DNA of 64,000 nucleotides from Sinanaerobacter sp. ZZT-01 (GCF_035621135.1 NZ_CP141728.1:1-64000); one strand, 5' to 3'; shown: positions 8,039 through 17,097, numbered from the stretch's first letter. Notes: generated by a model from the letters alone, not told the origin. Translations and numbers: made by a program.

Positions 8039-8965
8039 TTAGATCTCGATACCGAGCAAGCTCATAATTAAAGCCATTCTCACATACATTCCATATTTCG
8101 CCTGCTTAAAGTAAAGTGCTCTTGGGTCCTCATCCACTTCTACTGCAATTTCATTGACTCTAGGCAGAGGATGCAGCACCATCATATCATTTTTTGCTAA
8201 CTCCATTTTAGGTGCATCTAATATATAGCTGTCCTTTAATCGTATATAATCTTCCTCATTGAAAAATCTTTCCTTCTGTACCCTTGTCATGTACAGCATA
8301 TCCAATTCAGAAAGAACATCTTGCATCTTTTCTACTTCTTTAAATGGGATATTGTTTTTGATTAAAATTTCTTTTCTTACATATTCAGGAATACGCAATT
8401 CTTCCGGTGCTATCAATACAAATTTTACTCCCTTATATCGAGAGAGTGCTTTGATAAGAGAATGCACGGTTCTTCCAAATTTTAAGTCCCCGCAGAGACC
8501 AACCGTTAAGTTTTCAAAGCTGCCTTTCTCTCTATGAATGGTCAATAAGTCTGTCAACGTTTGTGTTGGATGCATGTGACCGCCATCTCCTGCATTAATG
8601 ACAGGCATTTCTGTACTCCATGCTGCAACCTTTGGAGCACCTTCTTTCGGATGACGCATTACGGCAATGTCACAGTAACAAGCTACCGTCCGAATGGTAT
8701 CTGCGATACTTTCTCCCTTTGCAACAGAACTGGAATTTGGCTCTGAAAACCCGATCACTTGTCCACCTAAACGAAGCATGGCCGCCTCAAAGCTAAATCT
8801 GGTCCTTGTACTTGGTTCATAAAACAATGTTGCCAATAATTTCCCATCACATGCGTGAGCATATTTCTTTGGTTCTTCTATAATTCTATCAGCTAATTTA
8901 AAAATTTCACCCATTTCCTCTACTGTAAAATCCATTGGCTCCAATAAACTTCTTCCTGTTAACAT
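8039..8965 (-). CDS. pyrB: Aspartate carbamoyltransferase catalytic subunit
   Basis: A 308-residue enzyme that makes carbamoyl-aspartate, the first committed step of UMP synthesis. The carbamoyl-phosphate motif [10 protein letters not shown] (residues 51-60) and the HPLPRVNE motif near residue 265 are intact. It is the first structural gene of the operon and is preceded by a long leader with an attenuator. Its ribosome site is AGGAGAAAGGAG. pyrI follows 53 bases downstream, matching a stoichiometric PyrB-PyrI complex. Confidence 0.97.
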   Translation of the reverse strand: MLTGRSLLEPMDFTVEEMGEIFKLADRIIEEPKKYAHACDGKLLATLFYEPSTRTRFSFEAAMLRLGGQVIGFSEPNSSSVAKGESIADTIRTVACYCDIAVMRHPKEGAPKVAAWSTEMPVINAGDGGHMHPTQTLTDLLTIHREKGSFENLTVGLCGDLKFGRTVHSLIKALSRYKGVKFVLIAPEELRIPEYVRKEILIKNNIPFKEVEKMQDVLSELDMLYMTRVQKERFFNEEDYIRLKDSYILDAPKMELAKNDMMVLHPLPRVNEIAVEVDEDPRALYFKQAKYGMYVRMALIMSLLGIEI

Positions 8966-8995
8966 ACCTCTTTCTCCTTTCTCCTGTAAGCAAAT

Positions 8996-9017
8996 ATTTC
9001 CTTTAAAGTAAGGAAAT
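8996..9017. other. Hairpin upstream of the pyrB ribosome site
   Basis: ATTTCCTT and AAGGAAAT form a perfect eight-base stem with a six-base loop, ending about ten bases upstream of the pyrB ribosome site. It may affect mRNA stability or translation initiation after readthrough of the attenuator. Confidence 0.4.
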
Positions 9018-9143
9018 CGTTCAATCCACCTAAAAAAGCATTCCTTATTTGCTGCTCCTGTAAAAAAGCAGTCCGCGTTTTATCATTCACGGCAGAAGGC
9101 TTTCTCCTCTCATTCTTTATATAATGAAAAAAGCTTTTCCCAT

Positions 9144-9173
9144 AAAAAAAAGTCTTCCAAAAAGGAAGACTTT
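9144..9173 (-). terminator. Attenuator terminator of the pyr operon leader
   Basis: On the minus strand AAAGTCTTCC (9173-9164) and GGAAGACTTT (9158-9149) form a perfect ten-base stem with a five-base U loop, followed by a run of U. This is a strong intrinsic terminator placed about 180 bases before pyrB. Its first base is the last base of the leader-peptide stop codon, so a ribosome at the stop would cover the stem. Confidence 0.9.
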
Positions 9174-9286
9174 CAATCAATGGTAACTGTATTAGAGATA
9201 GAAATAGAAAAAACGAATTGACCGACTGTGGTCGGGTAAGAAGCTCTCTTTTTTGTTTCTTTTCTTCGAGTATAAAGCATTCTCAT
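9173..9286 (-). CDS. Putative pyrBI-type leader peptide (37 residues)
   Basis: Read on the minus strand, AAAGGAT is followed after four bases by ATG and an open frame starting MRMLYTRRKETKKRASYP and ending VTID-TGA. The start lies about 27 bases after the predicted transcription start. The frame passes through the GC hairpin and the U-rich tract and stops at the foot of the attenuator stem. Position and architecture resemble E. coli PyrL, although the peptide sequence is different; in that system coupling of translation to transcription, not the peptide, matters. Identity as a real leader is inferred. Confidence 0.6.
   Translation of the reverse strand: MRMLYTRRKETKKRASYPTTVGQFVFSISISNTVTID
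9191..9235 (-). promoter_or_regulatory. Putative pause hairpin and U-rich tract in the pyr leader
   Basis: On the minus strand CCGAC-CACA-GTCGG (9235-9222) forms a five-base GC-rich stem. It is followed by GTTTTTTCTATTTCTATCTC, which would be a U-rich RNA. In enterobacterial pyrBI a hairpin and U-rich run cause polymerase to pause when UTP is low, letting the ribosome catch up. No PyrR-binding motif was recognised. Confidence 0.5.
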
Positions 9287-9320
9287 TCTTATCCTTTCGT
9301 TTTCTACTTAAATCTTCAAT

Positions 9321-9349
9321 ATATTAACACAAGCATGTTAACTGGTCAA
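9321..9349 (-). promoter_or_regulatory. Sigma-A promoter of the pyr operon
   Basis: On the minus strand: -35 TTGACC (9349-9344), a 17-base spacer and -10 TAATAT (9326-9321). Expected start site is near 9314. The spacer contains a short inverted repeat TTAACA...TGTTAA that could bind a regulator. Confidence 0.85.
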
Positions 9350-9397
9350 GTCTATTTTATTAAATTTTTTCAAATATTTTTTGCTATTCTCTTCTTT

Positions 9398-10177
9398 TTA
9401 TTTTTTCATGTGAACATCCATCTGAGGATATGGAATCGAAATATGTTGAACATCAAATGCTAATTTAACCTGCTCTTGTAAAAAATAATAGACATCCCAG
9501 TAATCCTCTGTTGCACACCAAACTTTTAAATCAAACTCAACTGCATTATCGCCAAGGGCGGCAATTCCGATTGTTACTTTTGGTTCATTGAATATCTTTG
9601 GATTGGAGGCGGCAACATTTTCTAAAATTTCCTTCACCAATGCAATATCGTCTTCATATCCAACTCCAAACTTACAATCTACTCGTCTTTTTTGCTCCCT
9701 TGAATAGTTTACAATTGTGGTATTCGCTAATTTCCCATTTGGAATGGTAATCACCTTGTTATCAAAAGTCATCAGTGTCGTATAGAGAAGATCAATTTTT
9801 TCTACTTTACCTGCTATCTCCATATCTTCAATAAAATCTCCCTTAGAAAATGGCTTTGATATAATAATTAAAATACCTCCTGCAAAATTGCTTAAGCTGT
9901 CTTTTAAAGCAAGAGCAACCGCTACACCGGCAGCTCCCAATACGGTTAAAAATGACGTCGGCGGAATTCCTAAATAGCTCAAAGCTGTAATGAGCAGCAT
10001 AATCCATAATAGCATCTTCAAGCAATTTAAAAAGAAAGTATGAAGTACTTCATCAATTTTTGTCTTTTTCAGCCCTCGCTTTAATATTTTTGTCAAAATA
10101 CAAATTAAAATGTATCCGATTAATAAAATCAATGCGGTCATTCCTATTTTTATCAAAATTGTGTTCATATTTGGCAT
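9398..10177 (-). CDS. MscS-family small-conductance mechanosensitive channel
   Basis: A 259-residue membrane protein with three hydrophobic segments in the first 110 residues. The pore helix region LGAAGVAVALALKDSLSNFAGG and the following beta-domain signature PFSKGDFIEDMEIAGKVEKI are typical of MscS. The channel opens under membrane tension and releases solutes during hypo-osmotic shock. AAGGAG is seven bases before the ATG. It follows the metallo-hydrolase gene by 20 bases and may be co-transcribed with it. Confidence 0.93.
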   Translation of the reverse strand: MPNMNTILIKIGMTALILLIGYILICILTKILKRGLKKTKIDEVLHTFFLNCLKMLLWIMLLITALSYLGIPPTSFLTVLGAAGVAVALALKDSLSNFAGGILIIISKPFSKGDFIEDMEIAGKVEKIDLLYTTLMTFDNKVITIPNGKLANTTIVNYSREQKRRVDCKFGVGYEDDIALVKEILENVAASNPKIFNEPKVTIGIAALGDNAVEFDLKVWCATEDYWDVYYFLQEQVKLAFDVQHISIPYPQMDVHMKK

Positions 10178-10197
10178 CACTCATCTCCTTATGTCTA

Positions 10198-11034
10198 TCA
10201 TTTCCATTCCAGCACTAAACCAACACCGACTTCTTTCACTTTCATCCTTTGATACATCGCTGCTTTTACATCAAAAGAGGTGCAATGGCAAGGATATAGC
10301 TCTGGTATATTTTGCTTTTCTAAATAATCTATTGTTGATTGTACCCGCTCACTGGCTATGTCAAACAGATGAAAACCACCCAATACACCGCAAACGTGAT
10401 TCACTCCGGTTACTTTTTTAGCATACTCAATGATATTGCATATGCCGCTGTGCGAACAGCCTGTAATGACGTATATTCCATCATTCCCTTGAAGCACCAA
10501 AGCACTGTCTTCACTGATGAAATCCTCCGCTTCTTGTCCCATTTCCCCTTTCATTCCTATGCTGTATGCTTTTTCAAATTCCATAACCTTAGGTATTTCG
10601 CCTAAAAATGTAATGTGATCGCTTATCTTAAAAGGTTCTTTTGTCAGTAACAAACGGGAATGCTTTGCCGATTCACTTCTGTTTATTGGGCAACCGATTT
10701 CCTGACCATCCAAGTATTTTTTATCAAAAGTAGCCGGATGCGTTATCAACATCATTTTCTTCGCGGTTTCCATGCCCTCTCGATCTTGAAACAAAAAAGG
10801 AAGGCCTCCGGTATGATCATCATGCCCGTGAGATAAAACTAAAGCATCCAAATTTAATAATGAAATTCCAAGTTTCGATGCATTTTTCAAAAAAACATCA
10901 CTATAGCCTACATCAAATAAAATATTAATGCCCTCATCCTCTATGTAATAACAAACTCCCGGTTCTCCGTAATAATATTCGTCTACGTAAGTATTATTAT
11001 CTAATACAACACAAAGCTTCATTCTCCGCATCAT
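10198..11034 (-). CDS. MBL-fold metallo-hydrolase (COG1237 type)
   Basis: A 278-residue metallo-beta-lactamase-fold protein. The metal-binding motif SHGHDDHTGG, the second motif GCSHSGICN and the C-terminal CHCTS match the group annotated as dihydropterin ribofuranosylaminobenzene phosphate synthase-like hydrolases. The natural substrate is not known. The frame opens with several close ATG codons; MKLCVVLDN at 11022 is an equally possible start. Confidence 0.85.
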   Translation of the reverse strand: MMRRMKLCVVLDNNTYVDEYYYGEPGVCYYIEDEGINILFDVGYSDVFLKNASKLGISLLNLDALVLSHGHDDHTGGLPFLFQDREGMETAKKMMLITHPATFDKKYLDGQEIGCPINRSESAKHSRLLLTKEPFKISDHITFLGEIPKVMEFEKAYSIGMKGEMGQEAEDFISEDSALVLQGNDGIYVITGCSHSGICNIIEYAKKVTGVNHVCGVLGGFHLFDIASERVQSTIDYLEKQNIPELYPCHCTSFDVKAAMYQRMKVKEVGVGLVLEWK

Positions 11035-11165
11035 CCCTTCTTTTATCTAACCTTTTTATCTATTTTCCCATGGTCATGACAGGAATGCAAATGATATTTT
11101 TATTGAGTGAATGGAAATATTTCTTAATCGACTTTTTTTGACTATTGCATTTATAATTCGAGACT

Positions 11166-11198
11166 TAAAAAAACCAGGAGAAAGTTTTCTCCCGGTTT
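11166..11198 (-). terminator. Intrinsic terminator after the NSS transporter gene
   Basis: On the minus strand AAACCGGGAGAAA pairs with TTTCTCCTGGTTT (one G-U pair) across a two-base loop and is followed by a U-run. It lies about 20 bases after the stop codon of the transporter gene. Confidence 0.9.
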
Positions 11199-11219
11199 CC
11201 CAGCAAATCATGATAGAAA

Positions 11220-12575
11220 TTAAATACTAATCAAACCAAGTCCTATCATCACATAACTTACTAGAATGACGATCAGACAAATCGGTGCAATATATTTAAT
11301 AACAATAACAAATAACTTCTCCTGCTTAAACTTTGAAGAGAGTTTAACTTCATCTGAAATCGTCTTTGTCTTAATAAAATAGCCGACAAAAATACAAGTT
11401 AGGAAAGCAACAATCGGCATTAGAACACTGTTGCTGATAAAATCAAAGAAGTCCAGTAATGACATGCCTAATGGCGTAATATGACTCCATATTCCAAATC
11501 CTAATGTAGATGGCAATGCGATCGCCATAGATGCAATCAAAATAACAATCGTCGCTTTAATTCTGCCCCATTTCAGACGATCCTGCACAATGGATACGAC
11601 AGTTTCCATTAAGGATATTGCAGAAGTTAGCGCTGCAAAAAATACAAGCAAGAAGAATATTGTTCCAATTAACGTGCCCATTTTCATCGCAGCAAAAACC
11701 TTAGGCAGTGTAATAAACATAAGACCGGCACCCGCATTCATCGCGGACTCATCTCCACCGGAAAAAGCATATACAGCAGGAACAATCATCAATCCTGCAA
11801 CAAATGCAATTCCAGCATCAAACCATTCAATCTGTTTAACCGAAGATTCTAAATCTGCATCTTTTTTCATATAAGACCCATACGTAATCATGATTCCCAT
11901 TGCAAGTGACATAGAATAAAATAGCTGTCCTAAAGCACCCAATACAGTTTTAATTGAAAACTGAGAGAAATCTGGAGTAATATAATAAAGTACTCCATCC
12001 CATGCTCCTGGCATGGTGATACTAAAGGCCGCAACAATAACTGAAAGGAGCACTAAAATTGGCATCAATACCTTACTTGCACTCTCAATTCCCTTTTCTA
12101 CTCCACAGATTACAACAGCAGTCGTCGCTCCCATAAACAACACAAGCCAGATAATCGGCTGCGCTGTTTGCGTGATAAAGTTTGTAAAATATCCATCTTG
12201 AGCAGCTGCTCCTGCTTCTCCCGTAATAAAGGCAATAAAATATTTGACAACCCAGCCACCAATGACGCAATAATACGGAAATATTATCATCGGTACTAAT
12301 GAGGTTAACGTTCCGACAAAACCAAATCGCTTGTCCAATTTACCATAAGCCTCTACCGCACTAAGCTTTGTCTTTCTACCGATTGCAATTTCTGCAATCA
12401 TAAGTGAAAATCCAAAAGATACCAAAAGTATAAAATATACAAGTAAAAATATTCCACCGCCATACTTCGCTGCTAAGTATGGGAACCTCCAAATGTTACC
12501 TAACCCTACAGCAGAACCAGCAGCAGCTAATACAAAGCCAAGCCTGCTTGAAAAATTACTTCTTTGTTCTTCCAC
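11220..12575 (-). CDS. Sodium:neurotransmitter symporter (NSS) family transporter
   Basis: A 451-residue integral membrane protein with about 11-12 hydrophobic segments. The first segment carries the NSS signature GSAVGLGNIWRFPYLAAKYGGG, which forms part of the Na+ and substrate site. Bacterial members such as LeuT and TnaT import amino acids with sodium. The substrate cannot be predicted. The start is GTG with AGGAGGG five to six bases upstream. It has its own promoter, leader hairpin and terminator. Confidence 0.93.
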   Translation of the reverse strand: MEEQRSNFSSRLGFVLAAAGSAVGLGNIWRFPYLAAKYGGGIFLLVYFILLVSFGFSLMIAEIAIGRKTKLSAVEAYGKLDKRFGFVGTLTSLVPMIIFPYYCVIGGWVVKYFIAFITGEAGAAAQDGYFTNFITQTAQPIIWLVLFMGATTAVVICGVEKGIESASKVLMPILVLLSVIVAAFSITMPGAWDGVLYYITPDFSQFSIKTVLGALGQLFYSMSLAMGIMITYGSYMKKDADLESSVKQIEWFDAGIAFVAGLMIVPAVYAFSGGDESAMNAGAGLMFITLPKVFAAMKMGTLIGTIFFLLVFFAALTSAISLMETVVSIVQDRLKWGRIKATIVILIASMAIALPSTLGFGIWSHITPLGMSLLDFFDFISNSVLMPIVAFLTCIFVGYFIKTKTISDEVKLSSKFKQEKLFVIVIKYIAPICLIVILVSYVMIGLGLISI

Positions 12576-12596
12576 GAAAACCCTCCTATTAACCTT

Positions 12597-12634
12597 AAAA
12601 AAACCCGTGGATGTACCCTCACCCTAACGAGTTT
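12597..12634 (-). promoter_or_regulatory. Terminator-like hairpin in the NSS gene leader
   Basis: On the minus strand AAACTCGT (12634-12627) pairs with ACGGGTTT (12608-12601; one G-U pair) across an 18-base G-rich loop, followed by seven U. It lies between the promoter and the start codon, only about ten bases after the expected start site, so it may act as an attenuator. Confidence 0.55.
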
Positions 12635-12651
12635 CTTTTATTTATTTTTTT

Positions 12652-12680
12652 ATTATCTCACATGTTTTGTAATAATTCAA
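12652..12680 (-). promoter_or_regulatory. Sigma-A promoter of the NSS transporter gene
   Basis: On the minus strand: -35 TTGAAT (12680-12675), a 17-base spacer and -10 GATAAT (12657-12652). Confidence 0.7.
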
Positions 12681-12768
12681 CAATTAATTTAAAATAACTT
12701 CATATTTTCGCCCAATTTCTTCATTTATTCTTTGTTTCGACTTTTTTATTACCAAAGCCGCCACCATT

Positions 12769-12819
12769 AAATATAAAAGAGGATCAGATTTTGATCATCT
12801 GTCCTCTTCTTTTATATTT
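12769..12819 (-). terminator. Terminator after cheV
   Basis: A long imperfect inverted repeat has arms of about 21 and 23 bases, starting AAATATAAAAGA and ending in its complement. It surrounds a seven-base loop and lies 15 bases after the cheV stop codon. It would end the fliD-fliS-fliT-cheV transcript. Confidence 0.8.
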
Positions 12820-12834
12820 CTTCGAATTCTACTA

Positions 12835-13764
12835 TTAGCTTTTAATATCCGTGCTTTTATCCAATAGATGGTCAATAACGGTGACTAAATGAACAATCTC
12901 CGGCTTTGATAACTGCTCATCTGCCCCTAATGACTTTCCTTTGATCTGCATCTCCTCATTGATAAGAGAAGAAAAAATAACCAATGGAATTTTTTTCAGT
13001 ACTGCATCTGTTTTAACCAGCTTTGTAAGGCGGTGTCCGTCCATCTGCGGCATTTCAATATCGGTTATAATACAGGATACCTTATCGTAGATATGAGCAT
13101 CATCTCGAATTTCGCTGAGATAATCCCACGCTTCCTGCCCATTATTAAACATCAACACATTATTATATCCGGCTTTAACCAGTGCTTCTTCTATCATTTT
13201 TGATAACAAAATCGAATCTTCTGCAACAATGATCGGTCTTTGATCCCGATCTTTTCTTTGTAGTTTATCTATGCCAGATAGTTGTATTCCTGTCTCTGGC
13301 GCAATATCTGCAACAATTTTTTCAAAATCCAAAATTGTTACTAAGCGATTTCCACATTCAGCTAAGCCGGTTGCTACGCCTGAATCTCCACCATAAATCG
13401 TCTTGTCCGGTTTTTGAATTGAGCTCCAAGAAATACGATCAATTCCTTCAACGGAATGTACACGAAATGCAACATACACTTTGTTAAAGTTCGTTATGAT
13501 GAATAAATCTCGGCCGTTTTCAGAGGATTTCGGCAATCCAAGATATTTAGGTAAATTAACTACGGTAATTACCCTGTCTCTTGGTTTAAATACGCCTTCT
13601 ACAGCAGGATGAGATTGCGGCATTGGCTTGATTGCACTCGGCATTAGTATTTCCCGAACCTTTGCGACATTAATACCAAACAAATCTCCAGCAATGGTAA
13701 ATTCCATAATTTCAATCTCATTCGTTCCGGATTCTAATAAAATTTTAGTATCGACTGCTGCCAT
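12835..13764 (-). CDS. cheV: Chemotaxis coupling protein CheV
   Basis: A 309-residue fusion of an N-terminal CheW-like coupling domain (residues about 15-160) and a C-terminal response-regulator receiver domain (about 180-300). The receiver has the acidic pocket VAEDS, the phosphorylatable aspartate in IITDIEMPQMDG and the conserved SKPE lysine. CheV links receptors to CheA and adapts through phosphorylation. The start MAAVDTK was preferred because GGAGG lies seven bases upstream; the earlier ATG touches the ribosome site. Last gene of the fliD group. Confidence 0.93.
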   Translation of the reverse strand: MAAVDTKILLESGTNEIEIMEFTIAGDLFGINVAKVREILMPSAIKPMPQSHPAVEGVFKPRDRVITVVNLPKYLGLPKSSENGRDLFIITNFNKVYVAFRVHSVEGIDRISWSSIQKPDKTIYGGDSGVATGLAECGNRLVTILDFEKIVADIAPETGIQLSGIDKLQRKDRDQRPIIVAEDSILLSKMIEEALVKAGYNNVLMFNNGQEAWDYLSEIRDDAHIYDKVSCIITDIEMPQMDGHRLTKLVKTDAVLKKIPLVIFSSLINEEMQIKGKSLGADEQLSKPEIVHLVTVIDHLLDKSTDIKS

Positions 13765-13782
13765 TTCCATTCCTCCACTCTT

Positions 13783-14166
13783 TTACTTTTTTCTTTTCAT
13801 TCTATCACGAATTACCCTGTCCAAATCAATTATTTTTTCTACAAGTCGAATAATGCGCTTATTGGTATCAAAAATATTTGTTTCTAAAGGGTTTTCAAGC
13901 CGAACTGTTTCCCCCGATGCCGGATGGAGCATCTGATTTATTTTCTGTTGAAGAGGCAGCGGCATGTTCTCTTTGATCCCTTTCAATTCACGATCCAATT
14001 GATCGATTCCATTCATCTCATTTTGACGTGTCTCTAAAATGATGCCAAGAGAAGTTTCATCACCAGTGGATACCACCTGCTCCAATTCTTTCGTAATCGT
14101 TAAAATCATATCCATTCGGCGATATTTTTTTTGTAAAATAGAGAGAATTTGATTCATACCATCCAT
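13783..14166 (-). CDS. Small coiled-coil protein, FliT-like by position
   Basis: A 127-residue hydrophilic, strongly helical protein with no membrane segment. The sequence itself is not clearly a known family. Its place directly after fliS suggests the FliT role, an export chaperone for FliD. FliT proteins are short, helical and poorly conserved, which fits. An ATG at M4 is an alternative start. Confidence 0.55.
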   Translation of the reverse strand: MDGMNQILSILQKKYRRMDMILTITKELEQVVSTGDETSLGIILETRQNEMNGIDQLDRELKGIKENMPLPLQQKINQMLHPASGETVRLENPLETNIFDTNKRIIRLVEKIIDLDRVIRDRMKRKK

Positions 14167-14187
14167 CGTTTCCCTACACTCCTAACA

Positions 14188-14595
14188 CTATTTTGCTACT
14201 ACCTTTTGCTTTCTGGACAGTCGGTCCGCTTCTTTAAAGGTATCTTTCAAATCTATAACAAGAGGAATCAACTCATCAATAATTTTTAGATTGCGACTTG
14301 CACTTAAACGGGATAACTCATAATTAAAAAATTCATACATCCTAGATAAGTCTTTGCTCACTGCATATTTTAAATCTAATGTATTCATTAAATATAGCAC
14401 AATTTTTCGAGTTTTGTCAATTTCTACCTTAAAATTTGCATAATCCTTATTATTTGCTAAAATTTTAGCTTTGTTCATTTTTTTTATGATTTCATCATAC
14501 AAAAGAAACAGCATCTCACTTTTCGTCATTGTATTAACTGATTGTTCTTTATAATGCTGAAATCCTTTTCCGTAATTATTCATGTACTGATTCAT
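14188..14595 (-). CDS. fliS: Flagellin export chaperone FliS
   Basis: A 135-residue helical protein starting MNQYMNNYGKGFQHYKEQSV, with the family pattern EMLFLLYDEIIKKMNKA. FliS binds the C-terminus of flagellin in the cytosol and keeps it unpolymerised before export. The ATG at 14595 is preceded by AGGAGG with six-base spacing; a longer upstream frame lacks one. In low-GC Gram-positives FliS also interacts with FliW through flagellin partitioning. Confidence 0.93.
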   Translation of the reverse strand: MNQYMNNYGKGFQHYKEQSVNTMTKSEMLFLLYDEIIKKMNKAKILANNKDYANFKVEIDKTRKIVLYLMNTLDLKYAVSKDLSRMYEFFNYELSRLSASRNLKIIDELIPLVIDLKDTFKEADRLSRKQKVVAK

Positions 14596-14652
14596 GAAAA
14601 TCCTCCTTTTATGGATGATATGTTTTGGGCACAAAATCAGATGAATTTCACA

Positions 14653-17097
14653 TTAAGAACTTGTTTGATCCATCAACCAGCTAGCCTGTGAATTCATTTT
14701 ATTTAAATAGACTTCTAAAGCCGTGAATTTACTATAGTAGCGATCCTGCTCTGAAATGAGCTTTTTCTCTAATGTATCAATTTGTTCAGACAGAGATTTG
14801 ATTTGTGTAAAAATCGCATTATTCAACTCACTTGTCGGTGAAGAAGCATGACCGGCTTTTTGAATTAAGCTTCCTTTTTTTGAGCCGCTCGTACTTGCAT
14901 ACTTATTCATAATTTCCCCTAATTTTGCAATTGCCCCTTTTTCATCTTCATTCACACTTCCATTGGAAGTAAAAAGTTTGGCGACGGCATCTGGTTTTTC
15001 TTCTAAAGCCTTTCGAAACATAGTTTCGTTAAAAGAAAGCTTTCCATTGTCTTTATAAGTTGAACCCGCTTTAATCCCAATTTGATTCATTGAAACACCA
15101 TCTACTTGATTTGAAAAGACAAATCGCAGATCAGAAGATAATGTACGTAAAAGAGGGTCTGCAAATAAGATACCTTGTTGCGCCTTTTCTTCCCAAGCAG
15201 AAATTTCACTCTCTGACATATCTTTTCTTTGTTCATCTGTAAGCGGCTGATACGTCAAAGCTCCTCCTGAACGGTTTCGGATTGGCTTTGTTGATACCGC
15301 ACTATTAATCTCACTAATCATTTCATTATATTTTTCAACCATACTTTTTATCGCACTCACCACCTCATCTGCATTGGCTTTTGCAGAAAAAGTAATCGCA
15401 TCTCCGCTTCCTGCGGTTGCATCAACGTCTTTGCTCGTAAAAGTAGATTTCAGCGTGACATTTACTCCATCTATAGTAAATGAATTACTCGTACGAGTAA
15501 TTGTTTCATAAGTTGTGCCTCCGTCAAAACTGACTTGCATTTCAGAATCCGTACCTTGCTTTGCCCCAACTAATGTATTGGACTTACCGAAAAGAGCTTC
15601 TCCCAGCTCTCCGGAGATGTCAATTTTTCCAATGCTTCCAGGATCGTTTGCAATAATGCTGAAGCGGTCGGAAGTAGACAAATATTTTACGGTAACACCA
15701 GCATCAGAGCTGTTTATCGTGCTCATAATATCATTTATCGTCACACCTTGAGCGAATTCCTTTTTTTCTCCATCTATCATTATAAAATCGCTCCCCACTT
15801 CAAAAACAGTATCATTAACTGTCATCGAATAGGTTTTTCCCCCTGAAAAATCAAGTGACGTATTTAGGTTGCTTTTACTGGAGCTTAATGGTTCATAAAC
15901 CAAAAGACGATTTGCATCTCCAAAATTCATATTCATGGCACCGGTTGCACCCAACACACCACGGTCTCCCGAAGAAACCGATAAAATAGAAGTTGAACTG
16001 CTCGTCTCAAAAACAAGCTTTCCCTGCGTTGCACCCGATGTGAGTGGACTGCCGTTTTCATCTACTGCACTCACGGCTACCTTTCCCGCTCCATAGCTTT
16101 TAGCAAGCTGTGCATTGATATGATCCGTTAATTTTTTCATAGTCATATCTGCGTCTTTAAAACTACCATCGTCATTTACTAGATCCTTTAAATTAATAAC
16201 CGCCTTTACACCATCTAAGTCAAAGGTAAAGGTTCCTCCTCCGCTAGCGATAGACTCTCCAAAAGTAACCTGCTTAACTAAAGAATCCGTTTTTATGTTA
16301 TTTCTTCCAGTCAGTTCTCCATCCTTCGCAATATCTCCGGTCTTCAATCCCAAAATATTTAACAAAGCAGTACTTCCTGCTTCTACTTTTAATTCATTGC
16401 CTGCATTGTTAATTTCATTGAAGGTGACTTTACCATCTGTTCCAAGCTCTGCAGCTAAAGAGTCGCTCAGTCCTTCTGACTTCAACGCTGAATTTAAGGC
16501 TGCTACTACATTTTCTGCATTTTCCTGCGCACGTGCAGCATCGTCCGTTTTCGTGCTCAGGGGAATCTCCGAAAGATTCAAATAATAAGTATTGCTTCCA
16601 TATGTAAGTGCAACGCTTGTATCTTCTAATGCTGATATATCTCTTCCATTCATCAGATCAATCAAACCCGTTGTAACATTACGAGAAGAAACTTTATGAT
16701 CAGCAGCAGTCGTTACTCCTGCAGTTGTAGCCAACCTCGATATACTCCCAATGGAAAAATTACGAACGGAATCTATTGTACCCGTAACGCTTGCAGCGCT
16801 AGCATTCGAACCGAGAGAAGTAACAACTGCACTTTTAAAAAAACTTGACTTACTAAGATTTGTTGTAGACGAAGAACTTAAAAAAGTATTACTGAAATTC
16901 AAAAGGCTTGTCGTTACAGCACGATATGCCGTCTGCTTCCACTCCAGATTTTGTCTCTTCTGATCCAGCTTTGATATTTTGGATATGGTTCCCTGTGACA
17001 TATTTTTTACAATCTCATCCACATCCATATTGCTCATCAGTCCGGTTAACCGATTGCTTGTAGATGCAGCTAAAATACTGCTAACATTTGTTGACAT
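14653..17097 (-). CDS. fliD: Flagellar filament cap protein FliD
   Basis: An 814-residue capping protein. The N-terminal FliD_N region begins SNRLTGLMSNMDVDEIVKNM. The C-terminal FliD_C region includes VSAIKSMVEKYNEMISEIN and a final coiled coil. FliD forms the pentameric or hexameric cap under which flagellin folds. It is longer than many relatives, because the middle (about residues 120-560) holds extra surface domains. GGGGAT lies before the ATG. A candidate sigma-28 promoter is at 17200-17226. Confidence 0.93.
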   Translation of the reverse strand: MSTNVSSILAASTSNRLTGLMSNMDVDEIVKNMSQGTISKISKLDQKRQNLEWKQTAYRAVTTSLLNFSNTFLSSSSTTNLSKSSFFKSAVVTSLGSNASAASVTGTIDSVRNFSIGSISRLATTAGVTTAADHKVSSRNVTTGLIDLMNGRDISALEDTSVALTYGSNTYYLNLSEIPLSTKTDDAARAQENAENVVAALNSALKSEGLSDSLAAELGTDGKVTFNEINNAGNELKVEAGSTALLNILGLKTGDIAKDGELTGRNNIKTDSLVKQVTFGESIASGGGTFTFDLDGVKAVINLKDLVNDDGSFKDADMTMKKLTDHINAQLAKSYGAGKVAVSAVDENGSPLTSGATQGKLVFETSSSTSILSVSSGDRGVLGATGAMNMNFGDANRLLVYEPLSSSKSNLNTSLDFSGGKTYSMTVNDTVFEVGSDFIMIDGEKKEFAQGVTINDIMSTINSSDAGVTVKYLSTSDRFSIIANDPGSIGKIDISGELGEALFGKSNTLVGAKQGTDSEMQVSFDGGTTYETITRTSNSFTIDGVNVTLKSTFTSKDVDATAGSGDAITFSAKANADEVVSAIKSMVEKYNEMISEINSAVSTKPIRNRSGGALTYQPLTDEQRKDMSESEISAWEEKAQQGILFADPLLRTLSSDLRFVFSNQVDGVSMNQIGIKAGSTYKDNGKLSFNETMFRKALEEKPDAVAKLFTSNGSVNEDEKGAIAKLGEIMNKYASTSGSKKGSLIQKAGHASSPTSELNNAIFTQIKSLSEQIDTLEKKLISEQDRYYSKFTALEVYLNKMNSQASWLMDQTSS

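Noticed and set aside
8959-9180. Open frame of 73 codons in the pyr leader on the minus strand
   Set aside because: It begins inside the attenuator stem, has no ribosome site and overlaps the pyrB start; it is leader sequence.
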